A stretch of 64,000 nt of DNA from Ashinkailepas kermadecensis (GCA_034440615.1 JAOTOM010005130.1:578001-642000); one strand, 5' to 3'. Shown: positions 1 to 11,560, numbered from the stretch's first letter. The notes: generated from the sequence alone by a model not told the origin. Program-made: numbers and translations.

Positions 1-81
1 GGTATATGTCATACTGGTCATTCGTGAATCTGTCATACTTCACCTGTCATTCGTGGCTGGGCACGGGCCTGCCAGCAGGTT

Positions 82-217
82 GTCACGTGTGTTACTGTGT
101 ACAGTGGACAGCGGCGACCACCGATCGCAGGTCCTGTCACTGTCAGATTGTCACGTGTGTTGCTGTGTACAGTGGACAGCGGCGACCACGGATCGGAGGT
201 CCTGTCACTCTCCCAGC
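82..217 (+). repeat. 68-bp tandem duplication covering a splice acceptor
   Basis: Two copies of a 68-bp unit (82-149, 150-217), each starting GTCACGTGTGTT. Each ends in a pyrimidine-rich stretch (GTCCTGTCACT...) followed by CAG. The second CAG is the acceptor of the exon starting at 217, so the duplication places a second acceptor-like site about 70 bp upstream. Confidence 0.75.
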
Positions 218-281
218 TGCTGGACACGGCGACGCTAGAGACATCTAACGCCGTCTCCGAGAACCTAAACTTTTCGACTCA
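217..281 (+). CDS. internal (penultimate) exon of plus-strand gene 1
   Basis: Open 65-bp segment between an acceptor (CTCTCCCAG) and a strong donor (ACTCA followed by GTGAGT). It encodes 21 codons plus two bases, beginning LLDTATLETSNAV and ending NLNFST. It starts in phase 0 and leaves two bases over, which matches the single leading base of the exon at 894. The composition is polar and helix-friendly, with no motif I recognise. The gene's 5' part is outside the window. The call rests on splice signals and phase agreement, not on homology. Confidence 0.5.
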
Positions 282-401
282 GTGAGTAGAGGCGCTGGCG
301 AATCGGGGGTTTATTCAGGCAGAAAACAGCTGCGCGGCAACACAAATGAATAGGCATTGGAAACAGCCTGGATAGATGTGAAGAGGCGACATCTTACTGT
401 T

Positions 402-521
402 GTCTGTCCACATAATCCACGTAGTGGTGTCTATCCGCATAGTGGTGTATGTCCACATAGTGATATCTGTCCACATACTTGTATCTGTCCACATAGTTGT
501 GTCTGTCCACATAGTGGTATA
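402..521 (+). repeat. 18-bp minisatellite
   Basis: About six to seven imperfect copies of TGTCCACATAGTGGTGTA inside the intron between the exons at 217 and 894. The rest of the intron shows nothing recognisable. Confidence 0.8.
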
Positions 522-893
522 CATGGAGCGCTGCATTGTTAAATTTTCTTTCTCCGAGCCATCACGTTCAACTATGGGAGGAGCTCGTGATGACGTGGCG
601 CGCCATGTCGCCACTGCGCACTGCGTGCCTCGTCAAACTAGCATTGCTCTTGTTCGGGCGATGTTATCGTACGTAGGAAAACGTCACGTTCGCTGCGTTC
701 GACCTTTCATCCAGCACTCGGTCCCAGTGTGTGAAGGCAGACAGACGCTCAGCGTGAAGCCGGTGCGTTTGGCCGGCTTCTGATGAACTGTTGTCATCGG
801 CCGGAGAACGTGTTCCATGTTCGCTGCGGACGCTTCACCGGCACCAATCAGTGTCTGCCGTCGCAGCCAGCGCGTGACGCGGCCGATTTTCAG

Positions 894-972
894 GGTCGCC
901 GAGATGATTCAAAAGGCCCCGAATGCGCCGTCGCCTGACGACAAGGACATAGACTGGAGCTTCCTGGACTAA
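894..972 (+). CDS. terminal coding exon of plus-strand gene 1
   Basis: Follows the acceptor CCGATTTTCAG. It reads one leading base, then 25 codons beginning VAEMIQKAPNAP and ending DIDWSFLD, with TAA at 970-972. The acidic-aromatic end looks like a genuine protein C-terminus. The leading base completes the codon left open by the exon at 217-281 (CA plus G gives Gln). I cannot name the protein. The reading of strand and frame is fairly secure because the acceptor, the open frame, the stop and the phase all agree. Confidence 0.58.
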
Positions 973-1481
973 TCGCCGGATGGCGCCGCCGTCGGCGTCA
1001 CGTGGTCGGCCGTGCGGACTGGGAGTGCAGTGGCGCCTCGCACTGACACTGCCAGCCGGAAGCTGAGGTAGCCCCCTCCTGCTGCCATGCAGGCCTTGGT
1101 AGAGTGTCTGAGTCAGTTAATCACGCTCCGTGCCATACAAGTTAAGTGTTTTTAATCTGCTTTAATAGCCCTCGCCAGGCGTTGCAGTGAGGCGGACGGC
1201 GGAGATTCTCCGTGGCTTAGCGGTGCGGTGCTCACGCTTTCTGTGTGGGCGCGCCGTCTTGACCGCGCGTTGTTTGACGCTGTGTGACGTCATGTCTTTC
1301 GAGTGGACCGGACGGTCGTTTGAGGTGACGCGGCTCGGCGTGCTGGCCGCATGTCCGGCGTGTTGGCCGGGTTTCCACGTATTCCGCAGACCGCAGCGAC
1401 TTCAGTTGCCGCACACAGGCTGTACGCCCGCTCCCCGTGTCACGTGTTTGTGCTCATGTTGGTTTTGAAGGTCTTTGGAAT
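973..1481 (+). other. probable 3' UTR and intergenic DNA of gene 1
   Basis: No further exon is visible. This stretch follows the stop at 970-972 and is presumably 3' UTR at its left end. No canonical AATAAA was found close by, so the polyadenylation site is undetermined. Confidence 0.35.
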
Positions 1482-1682
1482 GCCAGAGTATTGGTGCGGG
1501 CCAGAGTGGCGGGGACCCGGCGGATCCAATGCCAGAGTATTGGTCCGGGCCAGAGTGACGGGGACCCGGCGGATCCAATCGCCTTTAGCTGGAGACTCCC
1601 GACTGTGGCTGGACTGTGATGAGGTAATGAGGCGCTAGTGCCCGTGGCTGGACTGTGATGAGGTAATGAGGCGCCCGTTCCC
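1482..1682 (+). repeat. two adjacent tandem duplications (49 bp and 39 bp)
   Basis: A 49-bp unit beginning GCCAGAGTATTGG occurs at 1482 and 1531. A 39-bp unit beginning GTGGCTGGACTGTGATG occurs at 1605 and 1644. No coding signal. Confidence 0.75.
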
Positions 1683-1794
1683 GTGCAGGCAGGGCAGTAC
1701 ATGTGTGCTTTAATCCGGTGTTGGTCAGATTCCTTGAGGTCCCGGCGACTCTAGGGTATTTCTGAGTCGGCCGCCGTTTAACCCTGCCGTTGAA

Positions 1795-1900
1795 TGTTAT
1801 GTTGATGTTGAAATTAAATATGTTGATGTTGAAATTAATATGATAAGTTGAAATTAATATGATAAGTCGAAATCAATATGTTGATGTTGAAATTAATGTT
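1795..1900 (+). repeat. AT-rich 20-bp minisatellite
   Basis: Four to five imperfect copies of GTTGATGTTGAAATTAATAT and shorter derivatives. Confidence 0.7.
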
Positions 1901-2607
1901 GAATGTCGCAACGCTGTGGAGAGGGGATGAGGGAGGGGGGGGGGTCGGTTTGCGTGTTTATCCCGCGCTCACCTTCGGCCTAAGGCCTCACGGCAAGATG
2001 TAGGAAACAGCATCGTGTGGACCGGTCCTGGAACTTAGCCATCTTCGGACAGTTGTCTATCTGTTACGGCCAACCGTTCAGGTCAGGTCGGGTCAGGTCA
2101 AGCGGGCCGAGGCTAGATTGTTGGCCACGATCCGGTCGCCATAAGTGACCCGGTATCCTGAACAAGGTCAAGGTCAAAGGCGATTCCGTATGCACATTTT
2201 CACGGAATTTTCGCTAGATGTCGACTATAAACATGAATTACCCCAGAGTCGATTACAATTGCAAGTATAAAGGCGTCGTTAGCTCAATTGCAAATACGTG
2301 AGCAACTCATCGTTGGAGCAGGTCTCTGTCAGCTGGAATGCTGCTGCACCACAGATATCCTGTATAAACGGGCCATCGCTGCACATTCCAAGGTCAAGAC
2401 CAACGGTGTCGTTGCGTGCAGAGTAATGAGCAATAGGTCACCACAGTAGCTTAGTTGACGAGGTCAAAGGCGGTCTTTGAAATCAGCCGTCCCGGAAGGA
2501 CAAGGCTGGAGTCGCCTCACCGCGGCTGTGCCTGCTGGGGGGGGTCAGCTGGGCCAGCTCACGTTGGTAGAGCGGCGGCCTCTGACCCCAACCGTCCCGG
2601 AAGGACA
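1901..2607. other. no recognised feature
   Basis: Unique-looking DNA with several AAGGTCA direct repeats (about 2085-2180) and no supportable gene. Confidence 0.4.
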
Positions 2608-2845
2608 ATAGCCCTCTGGTATGGCCCTCTGGTCTGAGCCTCTGGTCTGGCTCTTTAGTGTGACTGGTGTGACCCTCTGGTCTGGCCCTCTGGTCTGACC
2701 CTCCGGTGTGACCCTCTGGTCTGGCCCTCTGGTCTGACCCTCTGGTCTGACCCTCTGGTCTGGCCCTCTGGTCTGGCCCTCTGGTCTGACCCTCCGGTGT
2801 GACCCTCTGGTCTGACCCTCTGGTCTGGCCCTCTGGTCTGGCACC
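2608..2845 (+). repeat. 11-bp CCCTCTGGTCT minisatellite
   Basis: About 18-20 copies of an 11-bp unit (CCCTCTGGTCT with G/T and A/C variants). The long minus-strand open frames here come only from the repeat. Confidence 0.85.
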
Positions 2846-3625
2846 ATCGCTGAACAGTCCGCCGGCTCACCACCACGCCCGCCAGAATACAATATGTTAT
2901 TTTTTCTCCCTCGTGTATCGTTTTTGTTGTTGCAACCATCCGCTGTTATTCTTTTTCACCTAACCTCGTCCTGACTGCCGTGAAAATGTCAAAATGTGTG
3001 TACGCTATGTTGACGAAGGTGTATGTTTCACAGCTGCGGCAATTCCCCTTCCCACACTCCTCTCCTCCTAACAGGAGCATCGCGTGTGTGCGCAGCCGGA
3101 TGCACGTGCGCTATTGTGGAGACACGTGTGCATCTTGTACCGTTATTGTTGGATGCTCGGCAGTACGCGAAGTTGACGCCACCCTGGTCCGGCGGTCACG
3201 TCGCCATGCATTCATGTTTTAATGTTGCAAAAACCCGAGATTCTCCCCAGGTGTGCTTTATGCTGTGTGTGTGTGTGCCTTCGTTGTATCCTATCGCATA
3301 ATAGCGGCGTTGATTTTGCCATTCGAACCCCTATGGCTGGTCGCACCCAGCAAGTGTTCAATGACACCGACCCATGTGAAACGCTCTTGCCACCTTGTGT
3401 ATTCATTAATAGGCGTGAAGACGGCCATGATTACAGACAACATGGAATATTCTGCTTGTTCTGAAAAGGCCGGGCCGCAGTTTTCCCTGCCAGTTCTCTT
3501 TAGTCGCTAATAATGTTTTTTAATAGACAGACGTAATAATAGGTAGACTTTATGTGATTTTTGTTTAAATATTTTATGGAGAATAGATTGGCATCTATTT
3601 TTTCCGGCTTAGGTCATTTTGTGAC
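2846..3625. other. no recognised feature
   Basis: No exon with matching splice signals or repeat array was recognised. Several short overlapping open frames are present but lack supporting signals. Confidence 0.35.
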
Positions 3626-4586
3626 ACATATCGGAATAGGTGATGGTGTGACACATCCGGTATAGATGATGGTGTGACACATCCGGTATAGGTGATGGTG
3701 TGACACATCAGGTATAGATGATGGTGTGACACATCCGGTATAGATGATGGTGTGACACATCCGGTATAGATGCTGGTGTGACACATCCGGTATAGATGAT
3801 GGTGTGACACATCCGGTATAGATGTTGGTGTGACACATCCGGTATAGATGATGGTGTGACACATCCGGTATAGATGCTGGTGTGACACATCCGGTATAGA
3901 TGATGGTGTGACACATCCGGTATAGATGATGGTGTGACACATCCGGTATAGATGATGGTGTGACACATCCGGTATAGATGCTGGTGTGACACATCCGGTA
4001 TAGATGCTGGTGTGACACATCCGGTATAGATGATGGTGTGACACATCCGGTATAGATGATGGTGTGACACATCCGGTATAGGTGATGGTGTGACACATCC
4101 GGTATAGATGATGGTGTGACACATCCGGTATAGATGCTGGTGTGACACATCCGGTATAGATGCTGGTGTGACACATCCGGTATAGATGATGGTGTGACAC
4201 ATCCGGTATAGATGATGGTGTGACACATCCGGTATAGGTGATGGTGTGACACATCCGGTATAGATGCTGGTGTGACACATCCGGTATAGATGATGGTGTG
4301 ACACATCCGGTATAGATGATGGTGTGACACATCCGGTATAGGTGATGGTGTGACACATCCGGTATAGATGATGGTGTGACACATCCGGTATAGATGATGG
4401 TGTGACACATCCGGTATAGACGATGGTGTGACACATCCGGTATAGGTGATGGTGTGACACATCCGGTATAGATGATGGTGTGACACATCCGGTATAGATG
4501 ATGGTGTGACACATCCGGTATAGGTGATGGTGTGACACATCCGGTATAGGTGATGGTGTGACACATCCGGTATAGGTGATGGTGTG
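3626..4586 (+). repeat. 26-bp minisatellite, about 37 copies
   Basis: Monomer is 26 bp, with a constant core GTGTGACACATCCGGTATA and a variable hexamer (GATGAT, GATGCT, GATGTT, GGTGAT or GACGAT). Because 26 is not a multiple of three and the minus strand lacks stops, all three minus frames stay open for 276-364 codons. These are artefacts, not proteins. Variant order shows a local six-monomer higher-order repeat (see findings). Confidence 0.95.
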
Positions 4587-4732
4587 ACAGACACATGTTC
4601 TCTTGTGTCCCGACCCGGAGTGCTATAGTCCTTGGCTTCCCCTGCACCCGTGCTCTCTGCCCATGACATCCTACCTCACCTGCTGACATCCGACCTCACC
4701 TGCTGCTGCACGTTAACGCTACCTGCTCCCCT

Positions 4733-5000
4733 CCTCAGGCTCTTCCCAATCATCATGCTCCCGTCCTCAGGCTCTTCTAAATCCCCCTGTCCCCGTCCTC
4801 AGGCTCTTCCGAATCCTCTTGTTCTTGTGCTCAAGCTCTCTCGAATCCTCCTGTTCCCGTCCTCGGACTCCGCCTACCGTTGTCCTCCGACTCATGGCCT
4901 TCTGCCGTCTTCCGGTTCCGCCTACCGCCGTCCTCCGACTCCACCGTCCTCCGACTCCACCGTCCTCCGACTTCACCGTCCTCCCGGTCCACCGTCCTCC
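4733..5000 (+). repeat. two pyrimidine-rich minisatellites
   Basis: 4733-4860 carries CTCAGGCTCTTCC-type units of roughly 27-30 bp. 4870-5000 carries 15-17-bp GTCCTCCGACTCCACC units. Open frames across them are compositional. Confidence 0.75.
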
Positions 5001-5220
5001 GACTCGGCCTGTGTGGTTCGCCCAGCTCCACAGATGGCGGCTGGCGTCCCCACAGCTGCCCCACGTATGCTTGCTAAGCTGTCGCCGTCTGCTCACAGCA
5101 GCTCGGTGTGCTCGATTTCCCCAACTCTTCATCTCCTACCTGTCACGCACAATCATTCATTCATTCTTTCATTTACGTTCATTTTCCTCGTGTCTTTACT
5201 TGGTCGGTTCCAGCGTTGAT

Positions 5221-5475
5221 GTATGCTCCTGCTCCTGCTGTGATAGATTCTGTTTGTACTCCTGCACCTGCTGTGGTAGATCCTGCTCCTGCTCCTGCTG
5301 TGGTATATCCTGCTCGTGCTCCTGCTCCTGCTGTGGTAGATCCTGCTCCTGCTCCTGTTGTGGTATATCATGCTCCTGCTCCTGCCGTGGTAGATCCTGC
5401 TCGTGCTCCTGCTGTGGTAGATCATGCTCCTGCTCCTGCTGTGGTAGATCCTGCTCGTGCTCCTGCTCCTGTTGT
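5221..5475 (+). repeat. GCTCCT-based minisatellite
   Basis: Irregular array of GCTCCT hexamers alternating with GCTGTGGTAGATCCT, total unit about 27-33 bp. Both strands are open through it (Ala/Pro/Val plus, Arg/Ser minus), which reflects composition only. Confidence 0.85.
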
Positions 5476-5683
5476 GCGGATAGGTGAGCTTCAGCCGACT
5501 GCGCACCCAACAAATGAACGGTGATGATCGCTACTTGTTTGACCCGGATATGTGCGTGTGGGGTCAGTTGAGCCGGTGTGAGCCCGCGTGAACGATGGGC
5601 GGGTGATGTTTTCAGTGGCGTTCTGCTGGGGTTGGGAGATCCAGGGATTTGTATGGGGAGGTGTTTGTGTTGAGTGACTCCAT

Positions 5684-5827
5684 TTCTCCGGAGGACCGCT
5701 GCCAGTTTTGATAACATTTACCAAGGAGGGGAAAGTGGGAGGGGGCACTCGTGCGTTCTCCGGAGGACCGCTGCTAATTTTGATAACATTTACCAAGGAG
5801 GGGAAAGTGGGAGGGGGCACTCATGCG
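5684..5827 (+). repeat. 72-bp tandem duplication
   Basis: Two 72-bp copies starting TTCTCCGGAGGACCGCTG at 5684 and 5756, differing at a handful of positions. Followed at about 5845-5905 by three copies of a short unit containing GAGGTGCCGCCTTTTAT. Confidence 0.8.
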
Positions 5828-6216
5828 TGCTGCCGGGCCGCCTGTTGTACCCAGAGAGGTGCCGCCTTTTATACCCAGAGGGGTGCCGCCTTTTATGCTC
5901 AGAGGAGCGCCTTCCGCTGAAAATAATCAAGGTTGTGGCAAGGGGTGCAGTTGAGCGTGCTGTTGACACGCCGAATATCCAGCCCCCGCCTGCGTCCCCT
6001 GGGTTTGCCCCTGATAGAGACCAAACTTGGATGGGTGTTTGTGTTTGTGTGTCGGAGTGGAGGAGGGGGGGGGGGGTAAGGTTGACAGAAGTGTGGCTCT
6101 GAAGGGTGCCGTTTGTCGGTTGCAGTTGGTTGTTGGTTTGTGTGCTGTTCAAGTGCCAGTACAGTGCGCAGGAGTTTCCGAGTTGTAGGGCGAGTTGTTC
6201 AAACTGTCATGATTGG

Positions 6217-6410
6217 ACCCCTTCTATTGCGGGGACGAGTGGTCTAGGGGTAAGATGCTCGTCTCACAATCGAAAGGTTGTGCGTTCGAGTCTCACCTGT
6301 CGCTACTCTTCGCCCGCGACCAATCGGCGTGAGAGATTGGCGACGCTACATGACTCAACGGTCGACGTGTCGTAAAACCAATAACCAACCAACCAACCCC
6401 TTCTATTGCG
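6217..6410 (+). mobile_element. tRNA-derived SINE with 15-bp target-site duplication
   Basis: The 15-bp direct repeat ACCCCTTCTATTGCG at 6217-6231 and 6396-6410 brackets a 164-bp body. The body opens with a tRNA-like head: an A box in AGTGGTCTAGGGGTAAG, an anticodon-like loop CTCACAA, and a B box GTTCGAGTC. A tRNA-unrelated core (GAGATTGGCGACGCTACATG) follows, ending in an ACCAACCAACC tail. Head, core, simple-repeat tail and perfect duplication make this a clear, fairly young SINE insertion transcribed to the right by RNA polymerase III. Confidence 0.88.
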
Positions 6411-6714
6411 TCCGTCCCCTTTTCCCTTTTTACGTCCTTTTTCCTGTTATTGCGTCCGTCCCTTGTATTACATCGTGATAGCAGGATGATTGGATCCCTC
6501 CTGTAGCATCTGAACACCACATCTGATGGCGCGTGGGAACACGGCGAGACGACGTTTGACCGGATGCATCGGGTCGAGCGTCGTTTCACCGGCATCCATT
6601 CCATCGCGATGGAATGGATGCTGTATGGGTCGAGGGGTTAATTTGCGAACATTCCACCTATGGACAATGAGGTGTACCGGTGAGTTACGCATGGTCATTA
6701 TATGTGTGCGGAGG

Positions 6715-6890
6715 GGTCGCGTTAGCTCAATTGGTGGAGCGTTGAACTCCTGATCGTATTGTCGCGGGTTCGAATCCCACGGCCGGCGGGATTAACGATG
6801 CACCGGCCGCCGGACGGCGTGAGAGGCTGGCGACGCTGTGTGACCTGGCGGTTGAATGCGTCGTGAGAGGACCCAGGGCTCGGCTTGTGT
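6715..6890 (+). mobile_element. tRNA-derived SINE, second head type
   Basis: A different tRNA-like head (GCGTTAGCTCAATTGGTGG with B box GGGTTCGAATCCC) is joined to a core homologous to the SINE at 6217 (GTGAGAGGCTGGCGACGCT then GGTTGAATGCGTCGT). I saw no obvious target duplication. The head does not fold as a good tRNA in the anticodon arm, so it is not annotated as a tRNA gene. Confidence 0.75.
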
Positions 6891-7454
6891 CTGTGTGAAG
6901 TGAACGTGACGCACCATTCGGGCTGGCAAGATATCGTGGCTCGCCGTCACCTTGCTGCCGAAATACTGCTTGTGTAAGTGCGTGAGCGAGCTCGTTACGA
7001 GTCGGCTGCGTCCGGATGTCGGCGCGACGCTGACTGGTTGTTACGGCCGTGCACAGTGCGGTGCATGCACAGTGAGGCCGTGTCGTGCACCGTCCATTGT
7101 TGCCGCCGACATGCTCGGCCGCCGCGGTGTTAACGAGCCGGCGCTGTGTACCTGCGGCCTTGACGGTGACCAATATAATCGAGTTGGGATTTTGTCGCGC
7201 GTTGTTTCCATGGCAACAGTGATGGAGTGCGACTAACAATGCACAGCGACAATACTTCGCAGTCGGGTGTGTGCCCGTCTGGGCAGACGCGTACTCCATC
7301 AATGGTGGGTCTATCACGTCACGGTTTTCGGAAGCCGCAAAAACTTAGAAACTCAGGGAAATGCCGGAAGTATATCGGAGACAATACCAAATGTATGACA
7401 ATGAGCAGCTTAGTTTGCCAATCGGCGAACCCATTGTGATGCTTGACAATGGCT

Positions 7455-7612
7455 GTCGATGGGCGTGAGTCGTCCGTGGGTAGGATGCTAGTGTCCCAGC
7501 CGAAAGGTCGTGGATTCGAATTCCACCTGTCGCTGCCCGTCGTCCGCAACCAACCTGCGTTGGAGACTCGCTACGCAATATGAGCCAAGCAGTCGACGCG
7601 TCATAGAGACAG
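7455..7612 (+). mobile_element. tRNA-derived SINE, third copy
   Basis: The head has GTGGGTAGGATGCTAGTG and B box GATTCGAATTCC, close in sequence to the SINE at 6217. The core is diverged but recognisable (GTTGGAGACTCGCTACGC, then GCAGTCGACGCGTCAT). Older than the copy at 6217. Confidence 0.7.
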
Positions 7613-7716
7613 CGGCCGGTACTATGATGATGGCTGGCGAGATGAGATCGGCCGGCATTCTCCGGGTGTCGTCGCCGTCGTGGTCACGTGTCGTCTGCCA
7701 TCGTCAGCATCACCAG

Positions 7717-7830
7717 TGGCCCCTTTTGCCGCTGGACATGCTGACCAACCTGTTGGAGGGGACGCCGACCGCAAGCGAGCTGTATTGGGTTGGTGCGGCG
7801 GGAGCGACGCTTGCGCTGTGTGTGGACTGA
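7717..7830 (+). CDS. possible terminal exon, unknown protein
   Basis: After CATCACCAG an open frame of 37 codons runs to TGA at 7828-7830 and reads WPLLPLDMLTNLLEGTP... ending in a hydrophobic stretch YWVGAAGATLALCVD. The composition resembles a membrane-embedded C-terminus, but no partner exon was found and the acceptor tract is weak. It could equally be chance. Confidence 0.2.
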   Translation, partial: WPLLPLDMLTNLLEGTPTASELYWVGAAGATLALCVD

Positions 7831-8859
7831 CGCCGCATAGGGAAACTAGACATCACTTCTGGGTCGTGATCTGCCACGTAGACGTCTCGCCAGACGAAAG
7901 TTCTCCATGACCTGACTGACGACTGGGCTGAGTTACATTCATGGTCAAAACTGTCCTTGCGTCCGTGTCCACCGCCAGACAAAAGGTAGCGCCCGTCTTC
8001 AGCGTGGAGAAGCCAGCGACAATACATCAGGATCTAGTCTTCCGATGGTCATGCTACGCGACATGTCTTATTTCGACTTCCCTTTCCATTAGCATGAGGG
8101 GGAATGGGGCAGGACGCCGCCCTTAGCCTAAGAACGCCGCCCTTAACCCTAAGAATTCCTCCCGAACCATATCTTGAGGAATGAAAAAGTAATTCCACTG
8201 TTAAGGGGTGGCTTATTCGGCCCACATGAGATCTCACGAACCAATAGACTAACTAGTTGAGGATATCGCTCCAAAGCTCTTGCATCGATTACAACATTTT
8301 TGTAAAAACAAAACTATAAATTTTGAACACGGTGGATGCAAGAGGAAATAGTGGGGCATAGTGCCACTTCTGCTTTAGTATAGCTCTTAGACTTATTCTC
8401 ATATTGATGTGCAATTACTGCCAATCGACTTCAAATTAATGGAGATTTCAATTGTGGGTTGATGGTCATTTAAAGATTATAAGTGCATTCAGGGTAACCG
8501 GAATTATGGGAAACACCTTTGACCACCGAGAAGCCGTTGTAAACAAGTCGATTTGTGGTCATAAAGCAGGAGAAACTTGGTAATATTATACCGAATGTTG
8601 CTCTACAAATAGAAAATGCATGCCATAGGCGACGCCAGCTGCACACAAATGGGCTAACCGCCATTTTTGTTTGGCCTGGATCCACCTCTGCCCGCAACAT
8701 CGTGTGTATCAGTCTGTGAATAATAAAACATTTGTAGAACTTTACGCGTTCTGAAACCTAGGCGCATCCAGGCTTGGCCACTATATTAGTATGAACCATT
8801 CTCTTCACTTGAACATACCTGGTATACCTAGAAGCTTCTTCTCCAAAGCTGACCTTGAT
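7831..8859. other. no recognised feature
   Basis: No exon or repeat array is supportable. 8150-8860 is AT-richer than the flanks and leads into the degenerate array at 8860. Confidence 0.35.
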
Positions 8860-11160
8860 CCGCCCCTGAATATCACATTGGGGACCCTAAAAATCGTTAC
8901 TGATCCCATACAAATGACTCCGGGCCTCCAAAAATGGTACCGGGCTCCTGAAAATGCTTCTGGGGCCCCAAAAAGGTCGTGTTGGATCCCCTGAAAATCA
9001 CGTTGGGGCCTCAAAGGTTCGAGCCTGGGCCCCTGAAAATCACGCCGGGGGCCTCAAAGTTTGCTCCTGGGCCCCTGAAAATCACACTGGGGGCCAAAAG
9101 ATTGTCGTGTCGTGGTCCTTGAAAATTACGATGATAGCCCCAACAGATCAGGCCGGGGACCCTGGAAAATGCGCTGAGTCTCTCAAGAAGTCGCGCCCGA
9201 GCCCCTAAAAATCACGTTCAGTGGTTCGACAGGTCGCACCGGGGCCCCAAGAGTCTCGAGACCACCCAAAAAAATGAAGCTGGGACAACAGAAAAAAAAA
9301 CAGTCCTGACATAGAACATCACTGGGGTCCCGATATTCGCTCCAAATACCCCAAAACGTGTTGGGCACCCACAAACGTGTCGAGTCCACTAAAACCCTCC
9401 ATAGGCATCCCAACAAAAGGCGACGAGGTCCAAAAAATCGCACTCCTACCCAAACAATCGCGTCGCTACCCTGGACAATCACACTGGTGGCCAAAAAGTC
9501 GCTATGGAGCCCCACAAGTCGCAGCTGGCTTCCCAAAGATCAATTCATACCCGGAACGTCACTGTGGCCACAACAATTGCGTCAAAGAATCTCCCCCACC
9601 CCACCACCCAAAAACGCGCGTCGGGCCCCGGAAAAGAAGCGTGTTGGGGTAAGGAAAATTGCCCCGGTATCCCGAAGAATCACACCAAAAATAAACCGTG
9701 CCCAAAAATATCGCATAACGGGCTTACAAAAAAAATATATATACCACAACAAATCACAAAGGTGCTCCGTCGAATCGATCCGAGCACCGGCAAATTCAGA
9801 ACTGGTTCCGAAAGAAAGTTCTCCGAAGGGCCGCAGAATGGTCTACTCTGAATGGTGCCATTAGCTGAGAAAAAGAACTTGAGCCGCAGTGGTGTACCAA
9901 AGAGGAAAATGTCCTCTCCGGAAGGGATGGGCTCCAAGAATCGCGTCTGGGTCCTCAAAAACTGTTCTAGGGGCCAGGCGATTTTGATCCCCAAAAATCG
10001 ATCTATAAATTCGCGTCGGAGCCCCAGAATTCGCATAGGGGGCTCTAGATAAGCACAGTGGGCACGGAAAACTTGCGCCGGCCCGAAAATTTGCGCTAGG
10101 GTTCGCCAAAATAGCGCTGGAGCCCAGCTAAGTACAACGCGCCCTGCGAACTTGCACCAATCTCCCCAAATATCGCGCTCGGGACCTACAATTCCCGTCG
10201 GTAGTCCCAAAGATTGGGATCGGGGCATCAAAAATTTTCCCTGGGGCTCCGAGAAATTGGCATCGATGGCCCAAATAAGCACAGCGTGGCGCCAAATCTC
10301 GCATCGGGACCAGACAAAAATAAAGCCAGAGCCCTTCAAAATAAGGAGAAAATCCGAAGAAAAAAAAATGTCCGAGCTAGGAAAATCACTCCAGAGCCCC
10401 AAACATACCACCCGATGCCTTCAAAAGCCGCGTGCGGCCCACAAAAAACGTACTTGAGCTTAAAAATCGCGGCGGGACACAAAAATAAGACGCCGGGGCC
10501 CCGAAGCATTAGGCCGGGACTCGGCGTTTAAAATAATTCAGAAGTCATCAAAAATTGCGTCGAGCCCAGAATACTGGCGTCGGATCCCCGGACCACGTGC
10601 CTGGTTCCGAAAAGTCGCACCGGGACACCCGAGAAATTATTTCCGGGGACCCCAAAATCGTGCTGTGGTCCCACAAATGGGCATTAGAAGCCCCAACCCC
10701 AGCGGGACCCTAAGAGCACAGCGGGATTCCATAAATGCACTGGGCCCTCCAAAGCGTACCGTGTCTCGCAAAACGCGGCAAGGCCCTAAAATATGCGTTA
10801 GAGCTGTAAATAACACACCTGGAACTGTTAAAAAACACGGAAGCCCCTAAAGCACACCGTAACCATGAAGCCATATGGGGTCCTCATAAAAAAGGCTGGG
10901 CCCTTAAAAAGCGACTTCGTTCTAAAAATGAACAGCCAGGCCGGGCGCTAAATACACGCATCGGGATCTTCGAAAACGTGCCGGTACCTAGAAAATACTG
11001 TAGGTGCACAAAAAGAGCATCAAAACCCTAAGAAAGCATCCGGGGTAAAAAATGTGCCTCTCCCGTAACAAAAATTAGCAGTAGCCATAAAGCACATCCG
11101 CAAACTACGAAAAACCCAACGGGTCCAAAAAAACCACGGGTCCGAAAAAGAACAACGAGC
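8860..11160 (+). repeat. degenerate G/C-and-A-run array (head of a dispersed repeat)
   Basis: About 2.3 kb of highly diverged roughly 25-30-bp units on the theme GGGGCCCC-AAAAATCGCG. Almost every line alternates a GGGCC/GGGACC block with an A-run and a CG-containing triplet. A short homologous stretch at about 48060-48360 runs into the same downstream sequence, which links array and body as one repeat family. Long open frames here (for example 9680-10411 minus) are by-products of composition. Confidence 0.65.
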
Positions 11161-11560
11161 TACGGCCTCGGTTCGGTAGCAAATCTGGGAGCGTATTTAA
11201 ACAAGGAGATGAGGTGTATCAAAGCTCATCCGGATTTCTTAACCACCAGAAAATGTGGGAAGAAGCGAACTAAGTAGCGAATTGAATTCATCGAACTTTC
11301 CCAGTGAAGCATTCCGCACGTGAAATAAGGCACAAGACAGGTGGCAGCAATTGGCGAACCGTAGGTCTAACAGAAAGCTGATAATCGCACAAAGTGTGGC
11401 GAATGCGCCGAATGCGCAAAGTGTGTGTGCACGTGCACAAATGTTGCGTGATGGCGACCGGGCATTATCAACTGCAATGCCTGAAATCGGAAAATTTTGC
11501 ATTTTCAAGTGATTTGTACAGGTGCAATGTCCATAGTATGGGGTCACTTATCAAGGGATA
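11161..11560 (+). repeat. body of unclassified dispersed repeat, left half
   Basis: Matches 48373-48800 over about 400 bp. Shared landmarks are GGCCTCGGTTCGGTAGC, GATGAGGTGTATCAAAGCTC, the doubled GAATGCGCC and CACTTATCAAGGGATA. The right half continues at 17221, so the CR1 element between them was inserted into it. Confidence 0.75.

Noticed and set aside
3595..4689. Three overlapping minus-strand open frames of 276-364 codons
   Set aside because: They are the three frames of a 26-bp tandem repeat without stops; no start context or splice signals.
6715..6795. A tRNA gene
   Set aside because: A and B boxes are present but the anticodon arm does not pair well and the sequence runs into a SINE core.
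9680..10411. Minus-strand 243-codon open frame and plus-strand frames at 9358-9864
   Set aside because: Lie in a degenerate GC/A-run array whose composition suppresses stops; no domain.
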